Shown here piece by piece: positions 47,084 to 58,419 of a stretch of DNA of 64,000 nucleotides. The notes under the pieces were generated by a model. That model was given only the letters and a program-made list of their open reading frames with translations, was not told where the DNA came from and did no database searches. The translations under genes and the position numbers were made by a program. The DNA is from Casuarina equisetifolia (Eukaryota > Streptophyta > Magnoliopsida > Fagales > Casuarinaceae): positions 6,245,391 to 6,309,390 of the forward strand of contig CM052354.1 of NCBI GenBank assembly GCA_028551475.1. The letters are read 5' to 3'. Positions within the stretch are counted from its first letter, which is position 1; every line of letters starts with the position of its first letter.

Positions 47084-49818
47084 AAATCATATGTGGTGCT
47101 CATATGATATGATTACAAAGTTGGTGGGAACATAAATTGTGCTCCATCTCCCAAGATGAGACACTTTCATATGGAGCCCGAAACAATTTTTGTCTTTTAG
47201 CTATTATGGGACTGGTTGGTTGGGGCAAGAAGGTAGAACGTGAGAAAGAAATTTCAGTATAAAAAAGAACTATTCTCTAAAAAAGAATTCATATGATATT
47301 TGTTGGCCATTATAAGTTAACTTTTCTCTTCGAGTATCAATCTTCAAGTCAACGTTAAAGTAAAACTTTATAGGTTAAAATTGCCTATTCATATCACATA
47401 TTACTATCATCATATAGCTCATCCTCAGAATTGACTCCACTTGGTCATTATAAAATGTCAATCTTTGGTATAGAACAAAGATCCAAGCTAATTTTGAAGA
47501 TAAATAACATGATTATTATTGAGATAGCAAAAAGTTATGGAAAGATTGATTGATGGAGAATTGGAGGGCGTATAACAAACTAAAAGGTTGGCTCAAGATA
47601 AGTGGGCAACAATTAGGGGACAAGAGGGTTGATAGGTCAAAAAGTTAGTCTCTAAAGTCAAATGACATGACTATTATTGAGATATGTGAAAAGATAATGA
47701 TAATTTTAATACGTAACAAAAGATGGAGAAAGGACAAGGGAGGTTGAATGTTTGGATAATCTTGGCAAGATTTAATTTCCTACCAAAATCTATTATAGGT
47801 CTATGATCTTAAAGTTGTTCCTATAATTTTGATTCTATCTACTTTATACAAGAAATTATATTTTTTGATTTCTTAAATTGATATTATATATTATTTGTTG
47901 CAATTAGTTGCCGTGGGTCTATATTATCATTTATTAAAGTTCGAGAGGAATCTATTAATATTTTGAACTCTAAAGTTTGCTTTGTTAGACGGGCCTTTAC
48001 TTTTAAAGACTTCTCTTCTAAATAGTATTATTAACAAAAATTATAAAAAAAAATTGTAAAACAAAACAAGAATTTATTTTAAAAAATCCCTAAATTGACA
48101 AAACGTTACTTTGAAGTTTCCATTGTGTTTATTGATACATACAAGGGATAAGCTAGTTTGTTTCAATTAAATTTTATAAAGTAATATGATAACTTAAGAA
48201 ATTACTTATCAACCTCACTAATTCTTTTGATAACTGAGTCATCAAATATTTTTTTCTAGGAGTCATTTCTTACTATGTTTAGTATAGTATGTGTATTGCT
48301 TGGACACTAAAAAAAAATAATGAGCCATAAAAACCCAATTGTAGTTCTAAATTTGCTTTCTCTTAGTTATAGACTACAGCATTGAGCCATGACAGATCAT
48401 AATTTGTTTGATAAAGTAATTTCATAAAATTGTAATAAATTGATATTCTATCTTATTGTAGTATTTGCATTTTAGATAATAGGATTCTGATTTTCTTTGT
48501 TACATAAATTGTTCTGTTCAATTTCGAAAGAGTTTTATGTTCTCTTAGATGATACGAAGATTTCCAGTGATCGAATTAAACGAAGTCAAATGAAGAATGA
48601 ATAGATGGATTGGATAAGCGTCGAGAAAAAAGGCCTGGGTGCTTTGCAAAAAGAGAAAGAAAGATTGCACGTACTTTAGAAAAGAAGAGCAAGTACTTTA
48701 GAAAAACAAGCAAAGCGGGTGGGTGCTTTAGATAAAAAGAGCCCTTTCTGGTGTCCTTCTAAAACATGAGTAATAAGCAACAAACATACGTCAGGAACTA
48801 TATCTAAAGAAAGAAGGCCAACAGCACCTGTTGATGGACCGTAGACTTGTCTGTGCAATTTTTGGTCTAGTAAATACATCTTTTTCACGTTTCAATTATT
48901 TTAATAATTCGTAATAATTACTTCAGTAACACTTATTCTAGCATTTATATGATGTTTTGTTGAGGCCGGACAAGAAAAATAAGCAAAAAAGACCAAATAT
49001 CAATCTAGTTGGCATCCACTCCTGGCTCTTATTTCCAATTTGTGGTCATTAATTAGTAAAAAGTTGATTATTTTTAAAGCAGCTATACTACCAAGACAAC
49101 TAAAAAAGTTTGCATGAAAACACCAGTAAACAGTTAAAAAGTTGGAAGTCCGGAAACGCTGAAGAAGAAAGACGAGACCAACACCAAACACATCACACGC
49201 CAATCTTTGACAATATTGAAGGCTCGCTTGGCGGCTCCCCATGGGTTGTCTAAGGCGATCAAAAGTTAATCTTGTGTGACCCCATGTGATCTAAAAGCCT
49301 TGAAGCTAAACAATGTAAAACGTTGAAAGTCCCTAAATGTTTTAAACAGAAGACGAAGACTGAAGACCAACGTTGCCGCAAAGCTTGCATGGCTCTCAAA
49401 TGTAGGCTCTTCTAGTTGCATGCTGCTCATTAATTTTGATTATGATAAAATATAATCTGAGATTACGACAACCGATTAATTATTGCATTTGGGTAATGTC
49501 ACTGTTCCACCAATGCACACGAGTTGGTTGTAATTGTTTTACACGCTTCACGGGGCAAATTAGCCAGCTAAACGTGGTCTTGTGTCAACCTTGTCTTATA
49601 AATATAGGATAAGCCTAGTTTTTTGGATCAAGCCCACTATTAGGTTCTAAAGTAAATGAGACGCAAGAAGATCATACGGGACAATTGACTTTTGACAGAA
49701 TGATCACGCATTCATCCCTAACATTTTTATTTAAACCAAACAGCAAGGTTACAAATCTAGGCCCCAAGAACAGCTAAAATGGAACACCAATGTGTCTCAC
49801 ACCGACACTAAAAACTAG

Positions 49819-51200
49819 TTATTCGAGCAGAGAATGCAGCTTTTGAACGAAGCTATCAATGTAGGAGTTCTCAAGCGCTTCACTCAGCAAGAACTCCCTC
49901 CATTTGGCGTGATTGGCTCTCACCTCTTTCCCGACGTTGCTTTCATTATCCATTACGGCCTTCACTGCCTTGCACACGGCTTCTCTTGGAAACAGCCCAT
50001 CTTCTTCACCTTTCTCAATCTCAACTCCTACTTTCAGATCTCCGCCCATCAGCCTGGCATTGATAATTTGATCCCCAAACTGTGGTAGCAGCACTAGTTG
50101 GCACTCTGTCACCAAGGCCTCAGACAAAGAACCGGACCCGCAATGCGTCACAAAGCACCCCACAGAAGGGTGCTTTAGAATCAAATGCTGCTGAACCCAC
50201 CCTCCGAAAACAATCCCTCTTTCCTTTACCCTCTCTTCAAATCCTTCCGGAAATGCAGACTCGATTTTTTCTACCCCCCTTGGCGGTTTCAGAGCAACGA
50301 GAAAAGGAATACCTGTTTGCTCAAAACCCAGAATCAGTTCTTGAAACTGATCTTTCTCTAAAATACATTCGCTTCCAAATGCACAGAATATCACAGATTT
50401 GGTCTTGAAACTATCCAGCCATTTCGCCCATTTCTCATCTAATTCTGAAGTTTGTGGCGCTGGCACTACGGGCCCTGCAAGAATAACCGGTTTTTGAAAC
50501 TGTTGTTCAACATATTCACAGTAAGGCCCTTCCATCTCCCTACAAGCTTTGAAGCCAATCGCATCAGATTCTCTGATGGAGATCATTTGGCGTTCCACGA
50601 ATGATATGTCTCGGCCAGTTTCTCTGATCGTTGCAGAAGTTAGTTGCCGAGCTTCATGGGCACTCAGCTTGATCAACGAAGGTGGGAAACTTGGTGGAGA
50701 TTCCATAAGTTCAGCCTGTGTCAACGTTTTCTCATCGAATTTTCTTTCTGGGCTTAGCAGGTACCCCACAGCTGCTGGGCTAATTATACAATAATGTATA
50801 GACTTTATGTGTAGCCTGCGTGCCAAAGCTGGTAACCAGTGTGTGAAATGCAGAAATCATAGAAAATGAATTGGGGTCTGAGTTCGCGAAGAGAACCTTC
50901 AAGTGTTGCTTCAGTATTGTCCATGGCTGTCGTGAGGAGGGAGTACAATGTGAAAGGAAGATCCGCAGTGGTTTCAGAACCGGGGGGTAGGCCATCTACG
51001 TGCGGAACGGTGATAGGGAAGAAAGAAATGAGTTCTTTGTGCAGATTTAAAGGCTCTTGCTTAGCCTGAGTTTTATTTGGCAAAAAGAAAGAGATTCTGT
51101 GACCTCTCTCTGCAAGTTTGTTGGAAATATGCAGGAACGGGGTAAGGTGGCCCATTGCAAACCATGGGTACATGACTATGTGAAAGGTTTGGCCACTCAT
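49819..51200 (-). pseudogene. UGT79/91-type UDP-glycosyltransferase, frame-broken, copy 1
   Basis: The N-terminal frame (51200 down to ~50805) gives FHIVMYPWFAMGHLTPFLH, with the catalytic His in MGHLTPF and the charge-relay Asp in FIFYDF. The C-terminal frame (to stop 49821-49819) starts THWLPALARRLHIKS and includes the PSPG donor-binding box: [31 protein letters not shown] and LLPQFGDQ. The total span of ~460 codons is the family's normal length. Where relatives read FDFAHWLPALAR, extra bases (about eight, TGCATTTC-like) shift the frame near 50825. Members add a sugar to flavonoid or anthocyanin glycosides in the cytosol. Only this one break is evident, but it separates the acceptor and donor domains. 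The same break is in copy 2. Confidence 0.88.
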
Positions 51201-51261
51201 ACTTGCTTGAAAACAAACTGAATGCAGTCAAAGGATCATGCAGAGAAATAAGCAAAGACGC

Positions 51262-51630
51262 TTGGCAATAAAAGACCTTCGGAAAGCAATGGATGAAGAC
51301 AAGTACTTGCTTGTCTTGGTAAAACTGTTAATGAACGGTGTGAAAGGCAATACAATATTAATAACAATAAGTGATTAAAATGCTGCAGACACTATCAGTA
51401 AAGTCAAAAACAGGATTAGCCCAGAAGTGAGAGATAGGAATATCCATTTATTCAAACCATACCTTTTAAAAGGCTTAGATGAGAATGAGTTGTTGAACTT
51501 ACTTAAGATGAATGATTTTAACGAAGGGCATGAGCTGAAAAATTCAACTAAAGTGGAGTTTGGGAAAGAGATATTAAAAAAATGTGCAGGTATTTCTCTT
51601 GTTGTGAAAGCAATTGAAAGTTATTTTTAG
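51262..51630 (+). pseudogene. NLR NB-ARC fragment, copy 1
   Basis: The plus strand reads LRKAMDEDKYLLVLV, then LLMNGVKGNTILITIS (RNBS-B region), HLFKPYLLKGLDENELLNLL (RNBS-C region) and FGKEILKKCAGISLVVKAI (GLPL region). Kinase-2 should read YLLVLDDVWNED, but here the DDVW part and the following linker are missing and LVL joins straight to KLLMNG. One stop interrupts the frame near 51375. It begins ~60 bases upstream of the divergent UGT start. Confidence 0.82.
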
Positions 51631-51762
51631 ATAGTTCAGAAAAAGAATGCTTGGATCTTTATAATACTTGGATCATGGTTCTTGAATTTTGATGGTTACT
51701 AAATTGTTTGAAAATTCAAAATTTAATAAAAAGCTCACGAGAAGTATGTCCTCTAGAAATTG

Positions 51763-52330
51763 TTAGGTTGACTGGGGCAACATGGTAGAATGCAAGAAGG
51801 AAATTCAAGTAGAAAGAAGAAATATTCTCTAAAAGAGAATTCATATGTTATTTGTTCGCCGTTGTAAGTAAAATTTTCTCTCCGAGTATCAGCCTAAACT
51901 TAACATTAAAGTAAAACTTAATAAGTTAAAATTGCATGTTGATATCACATAATACTTTCATCACGGCTCATCCACAAAATTGAGTCCACTTGGTCATTAT
52001 AAAATGTTAAATCTTTGGCATATAATAGAGATCCAAAGCTAGTTTTGAAGAAAAAGGAATTGCTTATTATTGGCATAGTATAATGTTGCTAAAAGATTGA
52101 CTGATAGAAACTTTGATATGGTGTAACCAATTAAAAGGTCGGCTCAAGACAAGTGGGAGACAAGAGGGTTGATAGGTCAAACAATTGGTCTCTAAAGACA
52201 AATGACATGACCATTATTGGGATATGTGTAAAGATAATACCAGTACGTATCAAATAATTGAAAGGATGGATAAAGTACAAGAAAGGTTGAAAGTTTGGAC
52301 CATCTTGGTGAGTCATCTAGAAACCCGAGA
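51763..52330 (+). repeat. Third, partial copy of D-block noncoding DNA
   Basis: GGTTGACTGGGGCAA, AATATTCTCTAAAAGAGAATTC and CACTTGGTCATTATAAAATG match 47215-47720 and 52898-53460. It is more diverged (~85%) and shorter, so it is probably the scar of an older duplication at the D1/D2 junction. Confidence 0.78.
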
Positions 52331-52350
52331 ATGAGGTTTGAGTTGTTTAG

Positions 52351-52734
52351 TGACTCTTGAAGGAAAAGTGTCCTTTAATCAGTGAAACTTTTTTACAATA
52401 ACGCTTTTCTGCTCAATTTCTGTTTGAAACTTAGAATACACCAACAATCATTAATGCAAAAAATCCCAAATCATACCCATATGCAGATATGCTAAAATTA
52501 TTAATATCCCACATCCATCTAGATGCACAATGACGAAGAAATTATGATAAACGTGCAAAATTAGATCCTTGAATCATGTTCAATCCCAAAATCAACTTTC
52601 CAATGAAACCAGTTCCTGAAAACTAAATTTGCCTAAAGTTCATTAACATTCAATTCTTGTCCGGGAAGCCACGTCTCACATAATCTCCCATCATGCAATC
52701 ACTAGATCACGAATGAGGGTGGAAGCCATCAAGC
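52351..52734 (-). pseudogene. Fragment of a VTT-gene copy, copy 2
   Basis: Same scrap as in D1, without the part corresponding to 46440-46680. It keeps GAAACCAGTTCCTGAAAAC, which matches the intact gene's GAAAATGAGTTCCTGTAG near 3285 better than D1 does, and ends in the exon-1 phrase GGGTGGAAGCCAT. Confidence 0.58.
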
Positions 52735-52763
52735 CATCCCTCATTCGTGATGGCTTCCACCCT
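52708..52763. repeat. Interlocked double inverted repeat (pseudoknot order)
   Basis: Arms A (CACGAATGAGGG, 52708-52719) and B (AGGGTGGAAGCCATCA, 52716-52731) are followed by A' (CCCTCATTCGTG, 52738-52749) and B' (TGATGGCTTCCACCCT, 52748-52763). Both pairings are perfect, but the order A-B-A'-B' is interlocked rather than nested. D1 has only the B-type hairpin. Confidence 0.9.
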
Positions 52764-54789
52764 AAATCATATATGGTGCTCATATGATGCAATTACAAAG
52801 TTGGTGGGAACATCAATTGTGCTTCATCTCCCAAGAAAAGACACCTTCATATGGAGCCCCAAACAATTTTTGTCTTTTAGCAATTGTGGGACTGGTTGTT
52901 TGGGGCAAGAAGGTAGACGTGAGAAGGAAATTTCAGTATAAAAAAATAAATATTCTCTAAAAAAGAATTTATATGATATTTGTTGGCCATTATAAGTTAA
53001 CTTTTCTCTTCAAGCATCAATCTTCAAGTCAACATTAAAGTAAAACTATATAAATTAAAATTGCCTATTGATTTTGCATATTACTATCATCATAGAGCTC
53101 ATCCTGAGAATTGAGTTCACTTGGTCATTATAAAATGTCAATCTTTGGCATAGAACAAAGATCTAAAGCTTGTTTTGAAGACAAATTACATGATTATTAT
53201 TGAGATTGCAATAAATTGTTAGAAGATTAATTGATGGAGAATTAGAGGGTGTATAATTAATTAAAAGATTGGCTAAAGATAAGTGGACAACAATTTGGGG
53301 CCAAGAGGGTTGATTGGTCAAAAAATTAATCTCTAAAGTCAAATGACATGACTATTATTGGGGTATGTGAAAAGATAATGATAATTCCAATACATAATAA
53401 ATAATTGAAAAGATAGATAAAAGACAAGGGAGGTTGAATGTTTGGATAATCTTGGCAAGTCACTTGAGAAACCTGAGGATAAGGCTTGAGTTGTTTATTT
53501 ATGTCATAAGATAAGATAAATTACAATGCTTATTAGTTATTATATTAAAAGCTAATGTTTCAATTCCCTACCAAAATCTATTATAGGTCTATGATCTGAA
53601 AGTTGTTCTTATAATTTTGATTCTATCTACTTTATACAAGAAATTACATTTTTTGATTTCTTAAATTGATATTATATATCATTTGTTGCAATTAGTTGTG
53701 GTGGGTCAATATTATCATTTATTAAAGGTCAAGAGGAATCTATTAATATTTAGAACCCTAAAATTTGCTTTGTTAGATGGACCTTTACTTTTGAAGACTT
53801 GTGTTGTAAATAGTATTATTAACAAAAGTTGGAAAGAAAATTGTAAAGCAAAACAAGAATTTATTTAAAAAATCCCTAAATTGACAAAACATTACTTTGA
53901 AGTTTCCATAGTGTTTACCGATACATACAAGGGATAAACTACTTTGTTTTCAACTAAGTTTTACAAAGCAATATGATAACTTAAGAAATTACTTATCAAC
54001 CTCACAAATTCTTTTAATAACTGAGTTATCAAGTATTTTTCTCTAGGAATCATTTCTTACTATGTTTAGTATGGTATGAGTATTGCTTGGACACTCAGAA
54101 AAGATAATGACCCATAAAAACCGAATTGTAGTTTTGAATTTGCTTTCTCTTAGTTATAGACTAAAGCATTGAGCCATGACAAATCATAATTTGTTTGATA
54201 AAGTAATTTCATAAAATTGTAATAAATTGATATTCTATCTTATTGTAGTATTTGCATTTTAGATAATAGGATTCTGATTTTCTTTGTTACATAAATTGTT
54301 CTGCTCAATTTCGAAAGAGGTTGATGTTCTCTTCGATGGTACAAAGATTTCCAGTGATCGAATTAAACGAAGTCAAATGAAGAATGAATAGATGGATTGG
54401 GTAAGCCTCGAGAAAAAAGGCATGGTTGCTTTGCAAAAAGAGAAAGAAAGATTGCACGTACTTTAGAAAAGAGGAGCAAGTACTTCGGAAAAACAATCAA
54501 AGCGGGTGGGTGCTTTAGATAGAAAGAGCCCTTTCTGGTGTCCTAAAACATGAGTAATAAGCAACAAACATACGCCAGGAACTATTTAAAAAAAAAAATC
54601 TAACGAAAGAAGACAAGACTCAGCACCAGTTGATGGACCGTAGACTTGTCTGTGCAATTTTTGGTCCAATAAATACATATTTTTCACGCATATTAATAAT
54701 TCATATTAATTACTTCAGTAACACTTCTAGCATTTATATGGTGTTTGTTGAGGCCGGACAATAAAAATAAGCAAAAAAGACCAAATACC

Positions 54790-55020
54790 AATCTAGTTGG
54801 CATGCACTTCCTGGCTGTCATTTCCAATTTATGATCATTAATTAGTAAAAAGTTGATTATTTTTAAAGCAGCCATACTACCAAGACAACTTAAAAAGTTT
54901 GCATGAAAACACCAGTAAAAAATTAAAAAGTTGGGAGTCCGAAAAAGCTAAAGAAGAAAGACGAGATCAACACCAAACACATCACACGCCAATCTTTGAC
55001 AATATTGAAGGCTCGCTCGC
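54790..55020 (+). repeat. Dispersed NLR-upstream segment, D2 copy
   Basis: TTGGCATGCACTTCC, TTTAAAGCAGC and ATCACACGCCAATCTTTGAC recur as upstream of the NLR at 15148-15293. D1 has the same at 49008-49220. Confidence 0.7.
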
Positions 55021-55603
55021 GGATTCCCCATGAGTTGTGTATCAAAAGTTAACCTCGTGTGACCCAATCTAATCTAAAAGCTTTGAAGTTAAACAATATA
55101 AAAAGTTGAAAGTCCCTAAATGTTTAAAGAAGGAGACGAAGACTGAAGACCAAAGTTGCCGCAAAGCTTGCGTGGCTCTCAAATGTAGGCTCTTCTAGTT
55201 GCATGCTACTCAATAATTTTGATTATGATAAAATATAATCTAAGATTACCACAACCGATTAATTACTGCGGTTGGGTAAAATGTCACTGTTCCACCAATT
55301 CACGCGAGTTGGTTGTAATTGTTTTACGCGCTTCACCTGGCAAGTTAGCCACCCAAACGTGGTCTTGTCTGTCAACCTTGTCTTATAAATATAGGATAAG
55401 CCTAGTTTTTTTGACCAAGCCCACTATTAGGGTCTAAAATAAATGAGACCCAAGAAGATCATCCGGGACAATTGCCTTTAGACGGAATGATCACGCATTC
55501 ATCCCTAACATTTTATTTAAACCAAACAGCAACGTTACAAATCTAGGCCCAAGAACAGCTTAAATGGAACACCAATGTGTCTCACACCGACACTAAAAAC
55601 TAG

Positions 55604-57464
55604 TTATTCGAGCACAAAATGCAGCTTTTGAACGAAGCTATCAATGTAGAAGTTCTCAAGCGCTTCACTCAGCAAGAACTCCCTCCATTTGGCGTGGTTG
55701 GTGTTAGGTTCTTGTTAAAAACTCTAGGAGCTAGGATCCAAGCAAGCACACCAACAAGAACAACCATCATACGATTTTATGCGGAAATAAAAAATCTAGA
55801 CACACACGTACACACAAGGAAGACACTGTTTTTAGAGTGATCCAACCAAAACATACTTACTTCCACTGTCACCGTTGCCGGCCCTTTTTCCTTCTCATTA
55901 GAAATAATTTGAAGTATTACAAGCTATAAGCTCATTGCCGAAGAAGCTAACCGGATTGCTATAGTACCCGCGTAGCAACAGCACGCTGCTGTGCAGTCTC
56001 ACTCTCTCTATATAATTTCACGACTCAAACTCACTTCTATCTCCCTTGCTCTTAGCCATTAAATGACCTAAGAAGGGTATTTAGAATATTATCCTTTTTC
56101 ACTTATTCTAATCCAAATATTCTTGAGGTTAGGAAGATTATTTCACCTTTACTAAATATTACAAATTCCTAACTGTTGGCTCTCACCTCTTTTCCGACGT
56201 TGCTTTCACTATCCATTACGGCCTTCACTGCCTTGCACACGGCTTCTCTTGTAAACAGCCCGTCTTCTTCACCTTTCTCAATCTCAACTCCTACTTTCAG
56301 ATCTCTGCCCATCAGCCTGGCATTGATACTTTGATCCCCAAACTGTGGTAGCAGCACTAATTGGCACTCTGTCACCAAGGCCTCAGACAAAGAACCCGAC
56401 CCGCAATGCGTCACAAAGCACCCCACAGAAGGGTGCTTTAGAATCAAATGCTGCTGAACCCACCCTCCGAAAACAATCCCTCTTTCCTTTACCCTCTCTT
56501 CAAATCCTTCCGGAAATGCAGACTCGATTTTTTCTACAACCCTTGGCGGATTCAGAGCAACGAGAAAAGGAATACCTGTTTGCTCAAAACCCAGAATCAG
56601 TTCTTGAAACTGATCTTTCTCTAAAATACATTTGCTTCCAAATGCACAGAAATATCACAGATTTGGTCTTGAAGCTATCCAGCCATTTCGCCCATTTCTC
56701 AACTAATTCTAAAGTTGGTGGCTCTGGCACGACGGGCGCTGCAAGAATAACCGGTTTTCGAAACTGTTGTTCAACATAGTCACACCAAGGCCCTTCCATC
56801 TCCCTACAAGCTTTGAAGCCAATCGCATCAGATTCTCTGATGGAGATCATTTGGCGTTCCACGAATGATATGTCTCGGCCATATTCTCTGATCGTTGCAG
56901 AAGTTAGTTGCGGAGCTTCATGGGCACTCAACTCGATCAACGAAGGTGGGAAACTTGGTGGAGATTCCATAAGTTCAGCCTGTGTCAACGTTTTCTCATC
57001 GAATTTTCTTTCTGGGCTTAGCAGGTACCCCACAGCTGCTGGGCTAATTATGCAATAATGTATAGACTTTATGTGTAGCCTGCGTGCCAAAGCTGGTAAC
57101 CAGTGTGTGAAATGCAGAAATCATAGAAAATGAATTGGGGTCTGAGTTCGCAAAGTGAACCTTCAAGTGTTGCTTCAGTATTGTCCATGGCTGTCATGAG
57201 GAGGGAGGACAATGTGAAAGGAACATCCGCAGTGGTTTCAGCACCGGGGGGTAGGCCATCTACGTGCGGAACGGTGATAGGGAAGAAAGAAAAGAGTTCT
57301 TTGTGCAGATTTAAAGGCTCTAGCTTAGCCTGAGTTTTATTTGGCAAAACGAAAGAGATTCTGTGACCTCTCTCTGCAAGTTTGTTGGAAATATGCAGGA
57401 ACGGGGTAAGGTGGCCCATTGCAAACCATGGGTACATGACTATGTGAAAGGTTTGGCCACTCAT
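55604..57464 (-). pseudogene. UGT79/91-type UDP-glycosyltransferase, copy 2, split by a solo LTR
   Basis: Nearly identical to copy 1: start MSGQTFHIVMYPWFAMGHL at 57464, the same FIFYDF frame break near 57090, and the PSPG box [19 protein letters not shown] at about 56447-56390. It has a further frame slip near 56640 (after KTKSVIF) and a 473-bp solo LTR near the 3' end (55702-56174), between the segments encoding KEVRAN and KWREFLL. It cannot encode an enzyme. The shared first break shows copy 1 and copy 2 descend from an already broken gene. Confidence 0.88.
55702..56174 (-). mobile_element. Solo LTR, probably Ty1/copia type, inside UGT copy 2
   Basis: The minus strand ends AACAAGAACCTAACA, and its opposite end reads AGTTAGG, nearly the TGTTAGG expected. 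The 5-bp repeat GTTGG flanks it (55697-55701 and 56175-56179). D1 has the uninterrupted site (GTGATTGGCTCTC near 49911). A TATA-like ATTATATAGAGAG is on the minus strand. No internal region is present. Confidence 0.8.
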
Positions 57465-57501
57465 ACTTGCTTGAAAACAAACTGAATGCAGTCAAAGGAT
57501 C

Positions 57502-57714
57502 ATGCAGAGAAATAAGCAAAGACGCTTGGCAATAAAAGACCTTTGGAAAGCAATGGATGAAGACAAGTACTTGCTTGTCTTGGTAAAACTGTTAATGAAC
57601 GGTGTGAAAGGCAATACAATATTAATAACAATAAGTGATTGTAATGCTGCAGACACTATCAGTAAAGTCAAAAACAGGATTAGCCCAGAAGTGAGAGATA
57701 GGACTATCCATTTA
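57502..57714 (+). pseudogene. NLR NB-ARC fragment, copy 2
   Basis: RRLAIKDLWKAMDEDKYLLV, LVKLLMNGVKGNTILITIS and NAADTISKVKNRISPEVRD match copy 1, with the same missing kinase-2 DDVW region. It is open where copy 1 has a stop, and ends at the D2 boundary, where AHL-array sequence begins. Confidence 0.82.
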
Positions 57715-57734
57715 TATTGTTAGGAAGGCAACAG

Positions 57735-58260
57735 AAAAGTGTTGATCAAGTGCAGAAATTCAAACTGTTCCATCCCACCAGCAACTTTTCCAGCAATTCC
57801 TCCATGGCAGTCAACCTCAAATCTGAAGGCAATGGGATTATGATGATCCCTTAACTTTCAATGGCTCAAAATTCCCCTTCAGCTTGTTGAAGTTGTAGGA
57901 TTCCCTCAACAATATTGCCACCACCACCAACTACTCTAATGATTCTGCTGGATGTGACTGATGTTATGGGTTCAGAATTAATGCACTGGCAGCAAAGCAG
58001 AATTGTTGACAAAGGGAGTACATACACAGAGCCAACACTGTGTGGGGTCTGGTGCCCATGCTAGGTGTAGAAGAGGGGCCGGCCAAGGGCCAACTTGCAC
58101 AACTCCAGCATGGTGTTGGTCTAGTGCCCATTGTTGTCTCAATTTCTTTTGTTGCGGTCATGGGAAACAATAGACCCCTACTGATTACCACATTTAGTTG
58201 TAGAGCTAGAGATCAATTGACTATTACTACAAGTAGTATGAACATCATATAGTAAAATTT
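57735..58260 (+). pseudogene. AHL gene fragment, copy R1
   Basis: After a GTTGATCAAGTGCAGAAATTC leader, one frame reads as a worn AHL N-terminus (a PFSLLKL-like piece, DSLNNIATTTNYSNDSAG, then INALAAK), where intact AHLs run into KKRGRPRKY. Here the hook is replaced by QNC and a stop. The downstream part (58100-58200) matches 59170-59280. Relic. Confidence 0.62.
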
Positions 58261-58419
58261 GTATTTTGTGATACTATTCTCTTTACAGATATTAGTAAAA
58301 ATCTCTTTGTTAAATTTTGGTTTCCGTTAAAAATCTTCTAACTGTTAAATTCTAGATGTAGAGTTTGGAAGCAACAAGAGGCATGGATTGCCCCAATGTT
58401 ACTCACATCCTAGAGTTAT

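Larger units (their letters stand above)
46684..51450. repeat. Duplicated block D1 (partner D2, 52351-57714)
   Basis: From CTCTTGAAGGAAAAGTGTC to GTGAGAGATAGGA..ATCCATTTAT the two blocks run co-linear at about 93-95% identity by eye. Each holds, in order, the VTT-gene scrap, a hairpin, ~2.5 kb of noncoding DNA (47190-49780 here), a minus-strand UGT pseudogene and a plus-strand NB-ARC scrap. I see no gene in 47190-49780. Confidence 0.9.
52351..57714. repeat. Duplicated block D2 (partner D1)
   Basis: Co-linear with D1. It is ~600 bases longer, chiefly because of a 473-bp solo LTR inside the UGT. 52770-55590 is noncoding, matching 47090-49780. Confidence 0.9.
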
